DNA of 64,000 nt from Kitasatospora viridis (GCF_007829815.1 NZ_VIWT01000003.1:310001-374000), one strand, 5' to 3'; positions 24,810 through 32,035 are shown, counted from the stretch's first letter. Notes: generated from the letters alone by a model not told the origin. Translations and numbers: made by a program.

Positions 24810-26230
24810 TGGGCCCTCCCGCCGGCCACGGCGAGCGCGGCGGCGCGCTCGGCGTCGGGGGCCGACTGGCGCCGGTCCTCCACCCGGGCCGCCTTCCAGC
24901 TGACCATCGCGCCGGTGGTGGTGACACCGCCGATCGGGCCGTACTGGACCCGCAGCGGCACGTCCAGCCGCTCGCGCACCGCGGCGGCGATCGCCTGCTC
25001 GTCGATCCGCGCGTCCTCGGCGGTCGGCGGGAGTTCCAGATGGAGCGTCAGTTCGTCCTGCCCGTCCACGGCGTCGATCACCACCTGGTAGTCGAGGTAG
25101 CCGCGCGGCTGGGCGAGCAGCAGCTCCTCCAGGTCGTAGCCGCTGATCCGGCGGCCGCCGATCACCAGCACGTCGCGGGTCCGGCCGAGCACCTCCAGCA
25201 GCGGCGCGGGCAGGGTGCGGTCGGCGCCGGCCGGGCTGAGCCGGACCATGTCGCCGGTGCGGTAGCGGACCAGGGGCTTGCTGCCCCGGTAGAGGGCGGT
25301 GATGACCAGCTCGCCGGTGCGCACGCCGTCCGGGCCGGGCTCGACCGCCAGCCCGGTGTCGGGGTCGATCACCTCGTACAGGTTGAGCAGCGGCGCCGTG
25401 TACAGGCCGCCGTCGGCGCCGGCCGCCCCCATCACGGAGGCTTCCTGGGAGGCGTAGAGCGCGTTGTAGGCCCGGGCCCCCCAGACCTCGCCGATGTTCT
25501 CCAGCAGGCTGGGCGAGGCGAGTTCGCCGGTGCACATCAGCACGTCGATGCGGAAGTCGCGGCGCGGGTCGAGGCCCGCGGCGTACGCCTTCTTGGCCAG
25601 CGACAGGGCCATCCCCGGGGTGCTGAACAGGCCGGTGGCCGGCAGCACCCGCAGGGTCTCCAGCGCCCGCTCGTAGCCGACCATCGGCGAGTGCGGCCAC
25701 ATCTTGGCCACCGCGTGGCCCAGGTTGCGGCAGACCTCGCCGAAGGTGTCGCCGAACGCGTGCAGCTCGGTCGGGCCGGAGACGCCGATCACCTGCTCGT
25801 CGCCGTACTGCCGCAGGACGGTGTCGTAGTAGACCGTCAGCGCGGTGTTGTTGTGCAGCGAGTCGGTGTTGTCGCGCGGGCAGGGCGTGCTGCGGCCGGT
25901 GGTGCCCGTGGTCTCGTAGAAGATCCAGGCCTTGGACAGCGGGAGCGACAGCACGTCCTCGAACTCGCGCCGCAGGTCGTCCTTGGTGGTGAACGGGATC
26001 GCGGCGAGCGCCTCGGGGGCCAGCGACTCGATCGCCGCCGGGTCCACCGAGGCGAGGTGCCGGGCGTAGAACTTGGAGTGCTCGCGCACGTAGGAGATCG
26101 TGGCCCGCAGTTCGGTCAGCTGATGGGCCGCCAGATCGGCCTCGCTCCACTCGCCCGCCGCGTAGGAGCGGTGCCGGTCGCGTATCTGCCGGGCGGTCCG
26201 GTCGAGTTCCTCGTTGAAGACTGTGAACAT
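24806..26230 (-). CDS. PaaK-like adenylate-forming ligase
   Basis: 474 residues from ATG 26230 with GAGGG upstream. The P-loop-like TTGTTGRSTP, the LYASQEAS segment, YRTGDMVRLSP and the C-terminal hinge LGRTRDVLVIGGRRIS place it with phenylacetate-CoA-ligase-type adenylating enzymes, slightly longer than PaaK itself. Known: the family activates aryl, arylacetic or amino acids as AMP esters and passes them to CoA, a carrier protein or an amine. No carrier protein is encoded in the operon, so CoA or direct amide formation is more likely. It is translationally coupled to the aminotransferase downstream. Confidence 0.9.
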   Translation of the reverse strand: MFTVFNEELDRTARQIRDRHRSYAAGEWSEADLAAHQLTELRATISYVREHSKFYARHLASVDPAAIESLAPEALAAIPFTTKDDLRREFEDVLSLPLSKAWIFYETTGTTGRSTPCPRDNTDSLHNNTALTVYYDTVLRQYGDEQVIGVSGPTELHAFGDTFGEVCRNLGHAVAKMWPHSPMVGYERALETLRVLPATGLFSTPGMALSLAKKAYAAGLDPRRDFRIDVLMCTGELASPSLLENIGEVWGARAYNALYASQEASVMGAAGADGGLYTAPLLNLYEVIDPDTGLAVEPGPDGVRTGELVITALYRGSKPLVRYRTGDMVRLSPAGADRTLPAPLLEVLGRTRDVLVIGGRRISGYDLEELLLAQPRGYLDYQVVIDAVDGQDELTLHLELPPTAEDARIDEQAIAAAVRERLDVPLRVQYGPIGGVTTTGAMVSWKAARVEDRRQSAPDAERAAALAVAGGRAQ

Positions 26231-26271
26231 GATCCCTCGTGTCGGTGCGTGGGTCGCCTGCGGCGACCGGG

Positions 26272-26688
26272 TCAGCGGTAGAGCGGCAGGCTCCCGGTGA
26301 GCTTGTTGACGGCGGCCTTCGTCCCGCAGACGGCCACCCCGATGTACGGGAGCTCCTCCGTGGGCAGCTCGGCGGTGCGCTGGGTGTACTCGTCGTAGGT
26401 CCGCGAGGACTGGGCCACCGCCGTGAAGTCCACGACGAAGACCTCGGGCAGTGCGGCGGCCCGCAGCACCAGGTCCCTGAGGTCCTCCGCGGTGCCCTTG
26501 AGGATGGGCAGCGGAATGGCCGTGATTCCCGTGTGGGAACGGCCGTCACCGTCCTTGACCTCGTCCCCGATGATGCCGTCGACGAACCGCCCGACGGAGA
26601 GGGAGAGGGCCGCGACGGTATTCATCGCCAGGCCGGTGGCGAGGTCGCGGTCGATGACGATGGCGCACTTGTCGTAGTTCTGGCTCAC
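26272..26688 (-). CDS. DUF2000 family protein
   Basis: 138 residues from GTG 26688 (AAGGA upstream). The conserved DUF2000 pattern is plain: CAIVIDRDLATGLAMNTVA, HTGITAIPLPIL, VVDFTAVAQSSRTYDEY and NKLTGSLPLYR. Known: the domain has a peptidyl-tRNA-hydrolase-2-like fold and no established function. Its place in a biosynthetic operon between a Dabb protein and an adenylating ligase suggests a catalytic or carrier role in the pathway, which would be new for this family. It follows a 126-bp intergenic gap that is less GC-rich than its surroundings and holds a direct repeat. Confidence 0.85.
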   Translation of the reverse strand: MSQNYDKCAIVIDRDLATGLAMNTVAALSLSVGRFVDGIIGDEVKDGDGRSHTGITAIPLPILKGTAEDLRDLVLRAAALPEVFVVDFTAVAQSSRTYDEYTQRTAELPTEELPYIGVAVCGTKAAVNKLTGSLPLYR

Positions 26689-26717
26689 TTGTTTCTTTTC
26701 CTTGTTCCTGAATCACT

Positions 26718-26752
26718 GTCCGATATTTCGGATCAGCAGTCCGGCATTTCGG
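26718..26752. repeat. 21-bp-spaced direct repeat inside the operon
   Basis: GTCCGATATTTCGG (26718-26731) and GTCCGGCATTTCGG (26739-26752) differ at two positions and start exactly 21 bp apart, two helical turns. They lie just upstream of the DUF2000 gene. Two regulator subunits could bind the same DNA face here, giving an internal promoter for the lower half of the operon. A similar CCGAAAT occurs at 28561-28567 in the upstream region. Confidence 0.5.
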
Positions 26753-26814
26753 GTCGGCGCCGGAAGCCGAATTCCCCCGCGGGTCCACCCGGATTCCCCC
26801 AGGGTTTCCCCGAT

Positions 26815-27108
26815 TCACTCCACGACGTCGGCGATGACCCAATCACTGATCTCCCGCCAGAGCCGGATGGCTTTCTGGTGGAACTCGTCGACGAGATAGC
26901 GCTCCAACGCGTCCTCGTCGTCCATCAGGCCGACCGCGGCGAAGTCGTAGGCCACCGGGCGGGTGGATATGTTGCGGCCGACCCGCCATTCGCGGAGTTC
27001 CGGAACCTCGCCGCCCACCTTGACCGCGATGCGTTCCGCCTCCTGGGCCCGCGGGTCCTCCCAGGAGATTCCGTCCTTGAACTTGAACAGCACGATGTGG
27101 CGGATCAT
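26815..27108 (-). CDS. Dabb-family (A/B barrel) protein
   Basis: 97 residues from ATG 27108 with GGAGGGTGAG directly upstream. MIRHIVLFKFKDG at the start and the repeated beta-alpha-beta pattern identify the stress-responsive dimeric alpha/beta barrel family. Known: members range from plant stress proteins to cyclases such as olivetolic acid cyclase, working as dimers in the cytoplasm. In a small-molecule operon it may catalyse a cyclisation, isomerisation or lactone step. It follows the MqnA-like gene by 22 bases. Confidence 0.88.
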   Translation of the reverse strand: MIRHIVLFKFKDGISWEDPRAQEAERIAVKVGGEVPELREWRVGRNISTRPVAYDFAAVGLMDDEDALERYLVDEFHQKAIRLWREISDWVIADVVE

Positions 27109-27130
27109 CTCACCCTCCGTGGATCGTCAC

Positions 27131-28012
27131 TCACAGTTCGCCGCGGGCCGCGGCGCGGCGCGCGAACTCCCGAACCGCCGTCAGTTGCCGGTCGCCCAGC
27201 GAGTAGTCGAGGACCCGGTAGTAGTCCCGCAGCACCCGCTCCTCGACGGCCGGCCCGGGGCCCTGGGCCGACTCGCGGGCCGCGGCGGCCGCGACCTCGG
27301 CCGGGTGCGCGCGGGCCAGGCCGACCGCGTCCGTCAGCGCCTCGCCCAGCTCGCGCACCCGGTCGGGGTGCGCCTGCGCGTAGTCGCGGCGCACCGCCCA
27401 GACCGCGAACACCATGGGCAGGCCGGTCCAGTCGCGCCACAGGGCGCCGGCGTCGGTGATGGTGAGCCCGGGCCGGGCCTCGGCGTGCAGCCGCAGCGCG
27501 TCGTCGCCTATCACCACCGCCGCGTCCGCCGTGCGGAGCATGGCGTCCACGTCCTGGCGCTCGGCGCGGTAGACCGGCCGCACGCCCACCGCGTCCTCCA
27601 GCAGCATCCTGGCCAGCAGCGTCGTGGTCCGGCTGGTCTCGGACAGGGCCACGACGCGCCCGTCGAGCAGCTCGACCGGACCGTGCGAGACCACGTGGCA
27701 GGAGTGCACGGGGCCGTCACTGCCGATCGCCACACCGGGCAGCAGCTCCAGCTCGTCGGTGTGCCGCAGGTACCGGGCGAGGCTGACCGGACTGACGTCC
27801 AGTCGGCCCGCGAGGAGCTCCTCGGCGAGCCGCTCCGGCGGCGCCGACAGCGTGCTGAACCGCGCGGCGGCGCCGCCGGCGGCGAGCCCCCAGCGGAACG
27901 GGACGCAGTTGAGGAAGGAGATGTCGCCGAGCCGGAGCCCCGCACCGCGCAGCTCCGGCGCCCCCGGCCCCTGCTCGGTGCGGGCACGGGCGGCGACGCT
28001 GGGCACGGTCAC
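27131..28012 (-). CDS. MqnA-like chorismate dehydratase family protein
   Basis: 293 residues from GTG 28012, which overlaps the chorismate mutase stop as GTGA. The periplasmic-binding-protein-like MqnA fold shows as GDISFLNCVPFRWGL at the N terminus, DVSPVSLARYL, ALSETSRTTTLLARMLLED and AAVVIGDDALR. Known: MqnA turns chorismate into 3-enolpyruvylbenzoate in the futalosine route to menaquinone. No mqnB, mqnC or mqnD gene is near, and its partner here is chorismate mutase. Inferred: either a branch-point enzyme from chorismate or a neofunctionalised copy acting on a related cyclohexadiene acid. Confidence 0.85.
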   Translation of the reverse strand: MTVPSVAARARTEQGPGAPELRGAGLRLGDISFLNCVPFRWGLAAGGAAARFSTLSAPPERLAEELLAGRLDVSPVSLARYLRHTDELELLPGVAIGSDGPVHSCHVVSHGPVELLDGRVVALSETSRTTTLLARMLLEDAVGVRPVYRAERQDVDAMLRTADAAVVIGDDALRLHAEARPGLTITDAGALWRDWTGLPMVFAVWAVRRDYAQAHPDRVRELGEALTDAVGLARAHPAEVAAAAARESAQGPGPAVEERVLRDYYRVLDYSLGDRQLTAVREFARRAAARGEL

Positions 28013-28353
28013 GTCCCGCGCCGTTCGCCCTCGGCCGCGGGCGCCGGCTGTGCGGGCACCTCGAAGGCCGCGTGCAGGGCGCCGCGGCACAGGTCCAGGA
28101 TCCGCGCCGCAACATCGGTGCCGACCGGTCCGAGCCCGGTGCGGTAATGCTCCAGGACGGACATTTCCCGTGAAAGGACGAGCCGCGGCCCGCCCTCTTC
28201 CGCGCGCACCTGCTGGATCTTCCGGGAAATCAGTGCTCTGCGCTTGATGCTTTCGATGATCTGGTCGTCAAGGGCGTCGATGGTCGCCCGCTCGTTCTGG
28301 ATCCGGTCATCGGCACTCGTGCCGAGACTCGCAGCGGAGCCGTTCGTGTTCAC
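28009..28353 (-). CDS. Chorismate mutase (AroQ type)
   Basis: 114 residues from GTG 28353 with GAGGGGG seven bases upstream. An all-helical AroQ domain: ATIDALDDQIIESIKRRALI, SRKIQQVR (active-site Arg/Lys), then the third helix VAARILDLCRGALHAAFE. No signal peptide, so a cytoplasmic monofunctional enzyme. Known: converts chorismate to prephenate. As first gene of a nine-gene operon with a BacA-like decarboxylase it would commit chorismate to the pathway. The 447-bp region upstream carries the promoter. Confidence 0.88.
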   Translation of the reverse strand: MNTNGSAASLGTSADDRIQNERATIDALDDQIIESIKRRALISRKIQQVRAEEGGPRLVLSREMSVLEHYRTGLGPVGTDVAARILDLCRGALHAAFEVPAQPAPAAEGERRGT

Positions 28354-28800
28354 GCCACTTCCCCCTCAGGTGGCTCGCGGACCAACTCTGCTATGCGGGA
28401 TCAACATAACGATACGTCAGCTACCGGGGGCAAGTCCTACCGGGGGCGATCTCGGATGCCGAGACGGGCCGACGGACACCCGAAGAACGATCAAGATCAC
28501 CCGCAAAGCGCGGGGGCCGATAGCGGGGTGACCGGTCACACTGTCTGAGCATCGGATTTGCCGAAATTTCTCAGGTCACCGGATACCCGAACGTACGGTC
28601 GGCATACTCGCACCGGGCGGCCCGGAGGCGGTGGAAAATTCACGAACGGGCTGGTGGGAATTTTATGGAAGCGTTAATTCCGGTATCCGTGTGTAACAAG
28701 TGTTCGTCTTCAGTCGAGCGGGATGGAGATGCATATCTGCATGCACCCGTGGCGCCCCGGTGTCAGGGGCGGTGTCGGTGGCCCTAGCTAGGGTCGCCCG
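28354..28800. promoter_or_regulatory. Divergent control region of the chorismate/prephenate operon
   Basis: 447 bases, clearly less GC-rich than the genes. It holds several palindromes: GTGACCGGTCAC (28528-28539, perfect), ATGCA-TATC-TGCAT (28729-28742) and CCCTAGCTAGGG (28782-28793, perfect). On the minus strand TTGCCC (28428-28433) and TATGTT (28403-28408) could be a weak -35/-10 pair for the operon, though the 19-base spacing is long. On the plus strand TAGGGT ends six bases before the glycosylase ATG, the geometry of a leaderless transcript. No gene was found in it. Confidence 0.5.
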
Positions 28801-29922
28801 ATGAGCACCCCCGAGATCGACCGGACCACGGCCCGCCGCCTGGCCGTCCGCGCCCAGTTGCTGGACGCCGACCAGCCGGCCGACGAACTGCTCCCCGTGG
28901 TCCGACAGTTGACGCTGCTGCAGCTCGACCCCACCGCCGCCGTCGCCCCCAACGCCGACCTCGTCGCGTGGAGCCGGCTCGGAGCCGCCTACCGGACCGA
29001 GCAGCTGCCGCAAGCACTGGAGCGGGACCGCACGCTGTTCGAGTACCGGGCGATGGTGCGCCCGATGGCCGATCTCCCGCTCCTCCTGCCGGAGATGGCC
29101 GCCTGGGCCGCGCCCGGCGCCGACCGGCGCGGCAAGTACGCCGAGTGGCTGCACGCCAACGACGGCTTCCGCCGCTACGTGCTAGACCTGCTGCGCGAGC
29201 GCGGCCCGCTGCCCTCGCGCGAGATCGAGGACCGCAGCGCCGTCCCCTGGCCGTCCACCGGCTGGACGAACAACCGCAACGTCACCCAGCTGCTCGAATT
29301 CCTCGCCGCCCGCGGCGAGATAGCCGTCTCCGGGCGCGTCGGGAAGCAGCGGCGCTGGGACCTGGCGGAGCGGGTGTACCCGGCCGTCCCGGTCCGCCCG
29401 GCGAGCCCGGCCGAGCTGACGGCCCATCAGCGGGACGCGGCCGAGGCCCACCGCCTGCGCCAGGAGCGGACGTTGCGCTCGCTCGGCATCGCCCGCGGCC
29501 CCGCCGTCGGCGAGGCCGGCCGACCGGTCCGGGTCGCGGGCACCCGGGGCGTCTGGCGGGCCGACCCGGAGCAGCTGGACCAGCTGGCTGAGCGCCCGTT
29601 CGCCGGACGGACCGCGCTGCTCTCCCCCTTCGACCGGCTGATCCATGACCGCAAGCGGATGGCCGAGCTGTTCGAGTTCGAGTACAAGCTGGAGATGTAC
29701 GTCCCCCGGGCGAACCGCCGCTGGGGCTACTTCGCGCTGCCCGTGCTGCACGCCGACCGCCTGGTCGGCAAGGTCGACGCCACCGCGGACCACCGCGCGG
29801 GGCTGCTGCGGGTGCACGCCGTGCACGAGGACGAGCCCTTCGGCTCGGCGCTGCGGGCCGCCGTCGACGCCGAACTCGCGGCGCTGGCCCAGTGGCTGGG
29901 CCTGGCCGGGGCGGGCGCCTGA
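28801..29922 (+). CDS. YcaQ/AlkZ-like DNA glycosylase (winged-helix, HTH_42)
   Basis: 373 residues from ATG 28801, the usual size for this family. The motif LLQLDPT places Q-L-D at residues 41-43, the QxD catalytic signature of the YcaQ branch, as distinct from the QxQ of AlkZ. Later motifs include LLSPFDRLIHDRKR and GYFALPVL. Known: YcaQ-type glycosylases unhook bulky N7-alkylguanine adducts and interstrand crosslinks; AlkZ-type relatives give self-resistance in producers of DNA-alkylating metabolites. The gene is divergent from the chorismate/prephenate operon and appears to be leaderless. Whether it protects against that product or is ordinary repair is undecided. Confidence 0.88.
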   Translation: MSTPEIDRTTARRLAVRAQLLDADQPADELLPVVRQLTLLQLDPTAAVAPNADLVAWSRLGAAYRTEQLPQALERDRTLFEYRAMVRPMADLPLLLPEMAAWAAPGADRRGKYAEWLHANDGFRRYVLDLLRERGPLPSREIEDRSAVPWPSTGWTNNRNVTQLLEFLAARGEIAVSGRVGKQRRWDLAERVYPAVPVRPASPAELTAHQRDAAEAHRLRQERTLRSLGIARGPAVGEAGRPVRVAGTRGVWRADPEQLDQLAERPFAGRTALLSPFDRLIHDRKRMAELFEFEYKLEMYVPRANRRWGYFALPVLHADRLVGKVDATADHRAGLLRVHAVHEDEPFGSALRAAVDAELAALAQWLGLAGAGA

Positions 29923-29957
29923 CCGGGACGGGCGGTCACACGCCGGTCCCGGTCAGG
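29918..29957. terminator. Bidirectional terminator hairpin
   Basis: CCTGACCGGGAC (29918-29929) pairs with GTCCCGGTCAGG (29946-29957), and an inner GGCG/CGCC extends the stem. The left arm contains the glycosylase stop codon; the convergent monooxygenase-fold gene ends 20 bases beyond. Confidence 0.8.
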
Positions 29958-29976
29958 CCGAACGGTTCACACAGGC

Positions 29977-30303
29977 TCAGGCGTCCTTGGCGCCGGCCTG
30001 CTGGATCACCTCGAAGGACCAGAGCGTCGAGCCGGAGGCGGCGGGCTTGGGCTGCTCGCCACCCTGGCCGCCGCCCTGGTGGGCCGCCTTCATCGGGCCC
30101 TCCAGCCACGCCTGGAACGACGCCTCGTCGCGCCAGCGGGTGTACACCAGGTAGGTGTCCGTGCCCTCGACGGGACGGAGCAGCTCGAACCACTCGAAGC
30201 CGTCGGAGTTCTCCACCGCGTGCGCGCGGGCGGCGAACCGCTTCTCCAGGGTCTCCCGCTGCTCGGCGGGGACCGTGAGTACGTTGATCTTCACAACAGA
30301 CAT
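29977..30303 (-). CDS. Antibiotic-biosynthesis-monooxygenase-fold protein
   Basis: 108 residues from ATG 30303. The ferredoxin-like ABM pattern is clear: KINVLTVPAEQRETLEKRF, a central SDGFEWFELL, TYLVYTRWRDEASFQAWL, ending in an extended Gln/Gly tail. Known: ABM-fold proteins include heme-degrading enzymes (HmoA/IsdG type), quinone-forming monooxygenases and proteins of unknown function. The mid-domain 'SDGFEWFELL' resembles the HmoA-like group. Cytoplasmic, probably a dimer. A decayed copy of its 5' end lies 560 bp upstream, beyond an inserted membrane protein gene. Confidence 0.85.
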   Translation of the reverse strand: MSVVKINVLTVPAEQRETLEKRFAARAHAVENSDGFEWFELLRPVEGTDTYLVYTRWRDEASFQAWLEGPMKAAHQGGGQGGEQPKPAASGSTLWSFEVIQQAGAKDA

Positions 30304-30322
30304 GCCCCCATCCTGCCGCACC

Positions 30323-30790
30323 TCACGCGCTCCGTCGGAATGCACCTCTGAGAACGACACAGGTTCCAGCCAGACCGAGTCCCTGGATGACTGCGATCTC
30401 GCTCATCGGGAGCAGGACGGAATCGGAGAACAGGAAGATCATGAGCGCCAGCAACCCCGACGGCACCAACGTGAGCAGGGACCCCGCGACGGCGACCGCA
30501 TGAGCCGACCGGGCGCCGGCCCGGAGCATCAGGGCCGACACGAGCCACAGCAGAGCGCAGGCTGCAGCGGGCAAAGCAGCTATGAGGACCAAGCTCAGAA
30601 CCATCCCGCAGGCGCGGTTCTCGGGGTCCTGGTCGCAACTGGCGGAAGCGGCGCTCCAGATCAAGTAGGCCACGTATGCAGCCCACGCGAGCGCGCAGGC
30701 CAGCATCAGGCGCCGGCCGGACTTGACTGCCTGGCCGCGAGGTTCGGAGATGAGCGATGCAGTGGGTCGCAGGTCCGGAGCTGACGTCAT
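30323..30790 (-). CDS. Four-helix membrane protein, unknown function
   Basis: 155 residues from ATG 30790. Four hydrophobic segments: MLACALAWAAYVAYLIW, VLSLVLIAALPAAACALLWL, AVAVAGSLLTLVPSGLLALM and a last one near VIQGLGLAGTCVVL. A loop after the first carries two Cys residues (SCDQDPENRAC) that could form a disulfide outside the cell. Base composition is less GC-rich than its neighbours. It sits between the ABM gene and a broken copy of that gene's start, which suggests it was inserted there. Family not recognised; ribosome site weak. Confidence 0.65.
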   Translation of the reverse strand: MTSAPDLRPTASLISEPRGQAVKSGRRLMLACALAWAAYVAYLIWSAASASCDQDPENRACGMVLSLVLIAALPAAACALLWLVSALMLRAGARSAHAVAVAGSLLTLVPSGLLALMIFLFSDSVLLPMSEIAVIQGLGLAGTCVVLRGAFRRSA

Positions 30791-30820
30791 GTGCCGTGAT
30801 CGTACGGCTAGACGTGGCGT

Positions 30821-30865
30821 CTATGTGAGTCGCGTGACACAGTCTTTGATCTTGACTACGCTCAT
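30821..30865 (-). pseudogene. Remnant of the 5' end of the ABM-fold gene
   Basis: On the minus strand GATGGGGGCATG is followed by codons for MSVVKIKDCVTRLT and a stop. The intact ABM gene has the identical GATGGGGGCATG and begins MSVVKINVLTVP. The shared leader, start codon and first six residues, with silent differences in Ser, Val and Val codons, show a diverged duplicate of the gene's start cut off after a few codons. The membrane protein gene lies between the two copies. Confidence 0.6.
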
Positions 30866-30938
30866 GCCCCCATCATGCTCCAGCCTCGGGTGAGGATCGG
30901 ACAAGGGGCCCTTGGTCGGCCCGGCCCGGTCAGCTGGG

Positions 30939-31268
30939 TCAGCCCGGGAAGACCGTGCTCGCCAGCAGCACGCTGGCCGCCGTGCCGCCCAGGATGCTCA
31001 GCAGTGCGTTGCGGCGCCACAGGTGGAGGCCGACGGTGACGGCCAGCGCCGCCAGCGGGGCCACCGCCCGGTGGTCGGCGAGCGAGAGGTCGCGCAGGCA
31101 GTAGACGCACAGGATCACCATCACCCCGGCCGGCATCCGGGCCCCCAGGTACCGGACCACCGGGCTGGCCCGCAGCGGTGCCAGGACGGTGAACGGCAGG
31201 GCGCGCAGCGCCCAGGTGACGGCGGCCGAGACGGCGACGGCCAGGATCAGGTAGCGGGTGTCAGGCAT
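30939..31268 (-). CDS. azlD: AzlD-family small subunit of branched-chain amino acid exporter
   Basis: 109 residues from ATG 31268, with about four hydrophobic helices and the AzlD pattern YLILAVAVSAAVTWALRALP, YLGARMPAGVMVILCVY. Known: AzlD works with AzlC in a membrane complex exporting leucine and its analogues. Its start overlaps the 3' end of azlC by eight bases, so the two are translationally coupled. Confidence 0.92.
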   Translation of the reverse strand: MPDTRYLILAVAVSAAVTWALRALPFTVLAPLRASPVVRYLGARMPAGVMVILCVYCLRDLSLADHRAVAPLAALAVTVGLHLWRRNALLSILGGTAASVLLASTVFPG

Positions 31269-32013
31269 CGCGGTGCGCCCTCCGGTCGGTGGTGAGGTAA
31301 CGGATCATCAGGGCGGCCGCGAACAGGCCGAACGCGACGGGCAGCAGCTCCCCGGGGCAGACCAGCCGGGCCGTCAGCGCGCAGAGCAGCGCGATCAGCG
31401 GGGTCGGCAGGTCGCCCCGGCGCTCCCGCACGGCGTCCAGCGCCAGCACGGTGAACAGGGCGGTGAGCGCGAAGCCCAGCCCGGTGACGCTGTCCGGCAC
31501 CACCGCGCCGAGCAGCGCGCCGGCCGTGGCCCCGCCGACCCAGTACACCTGCATGAACACCTGCAGCCAGAGCAGCCGCTCGCCCGGCCAGTCCCGGGCC
31601 CGGGCACCCGTCGCCAGGGCGTACGACTCGTCGTTCAGCGCGAAGGTGCTGTACGCCTTGCCGAGCCGCCCGCGGACCCGCTCCAGCGGGAAGGAGAGCG
31701 CGTAGAAGACGTGCCGCAGGTTGACCAGGAACGCGGTCAGCGCGACGGTGGCCAGCGGTGCGGCCGCGAGCAGCAGGCCGACCAGCAGGAACTCGAACGA
31801 GCCGGCGTAGACCACCGCCGTGGACAGGCTCGCGCTCCACCACGGCAGTCCGGCGTGGGTGATCAGCACGCCGAGGGCCAGGCCGAGCGGCACCAGGCCC
31901 AAGCCCACGGAGGCCGAGTCCTTCAGGGCCGGCAGGGCCTGGGACGGCGGCCGGACCGAGGGGTTCGGGGCAGCAGGAAGGGTGTCGCTCAGGGCGACCG
32001 AAACGGCGGGCAT
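31261..32013 (-). CDS. azlC: AzlC-family branched-chain amino acid exporter
   Basis: 250 residues from ATG 32013. The N terminus is a 30-residue cytoplasmic tail, followed by helices with AzlC signatures: VPLGLALGVLITHAGLPWW, YAGSFEFLLVGLLLAA, FLVNLRHVFYALS and FALNDESYAL. Known: with AzlD it exports branched-chain amino acids; mutants are 4-azaleucine sensitive. It is divergent from an Lrp-type regulator, and a GACAATTGTC palindrome lies twelve bases upstream of the start, where such a regulator would bind. Confidence 0.93.
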   Translation of the reverse strand: MPAVSVALSDTLPAAPNPSVRPPSQALPALKDSASVGLGLVPLGLALGVLITHAGLPWWSASLSTAVVYAGSFEFLLVGLLLAAAPLATVALTAFLVNLRHVFYALSFPLERVRGRLGKAYSTFALNDESYALATGARARDWPGERLLWLQVFMQVYWVGGATAGALLGAVVPDSVTGLGFALTALFTVLALDAVRERRGDLPTPLIALLCALTARLVCPGELLPVAFGLFAAALMIRYLTTDRRAHRDA

Positions 32014-32025
32014 GTCGCAACTTTA

Positions 32026-32035
32026 GACAATTGTC
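32026..32035. promoter_or_regulatory. Palindrome in azlC-lrp divergent promoter
   Basis: GACAATTGTC is a perfect 10-base palindrome in the 62-bp gap between azlC and the Lrp-type gene. Its position directly in front of azlC suits an Lrp/AsnC operator. Confidence 0.5.

Noticed and set aside
22187..28353. The operon as a menaquinone (futalosine) or histidine operon
   Set aside because: Only single homologues (MqnA-like, HisC-like) are present, with no other genes of either pathway.
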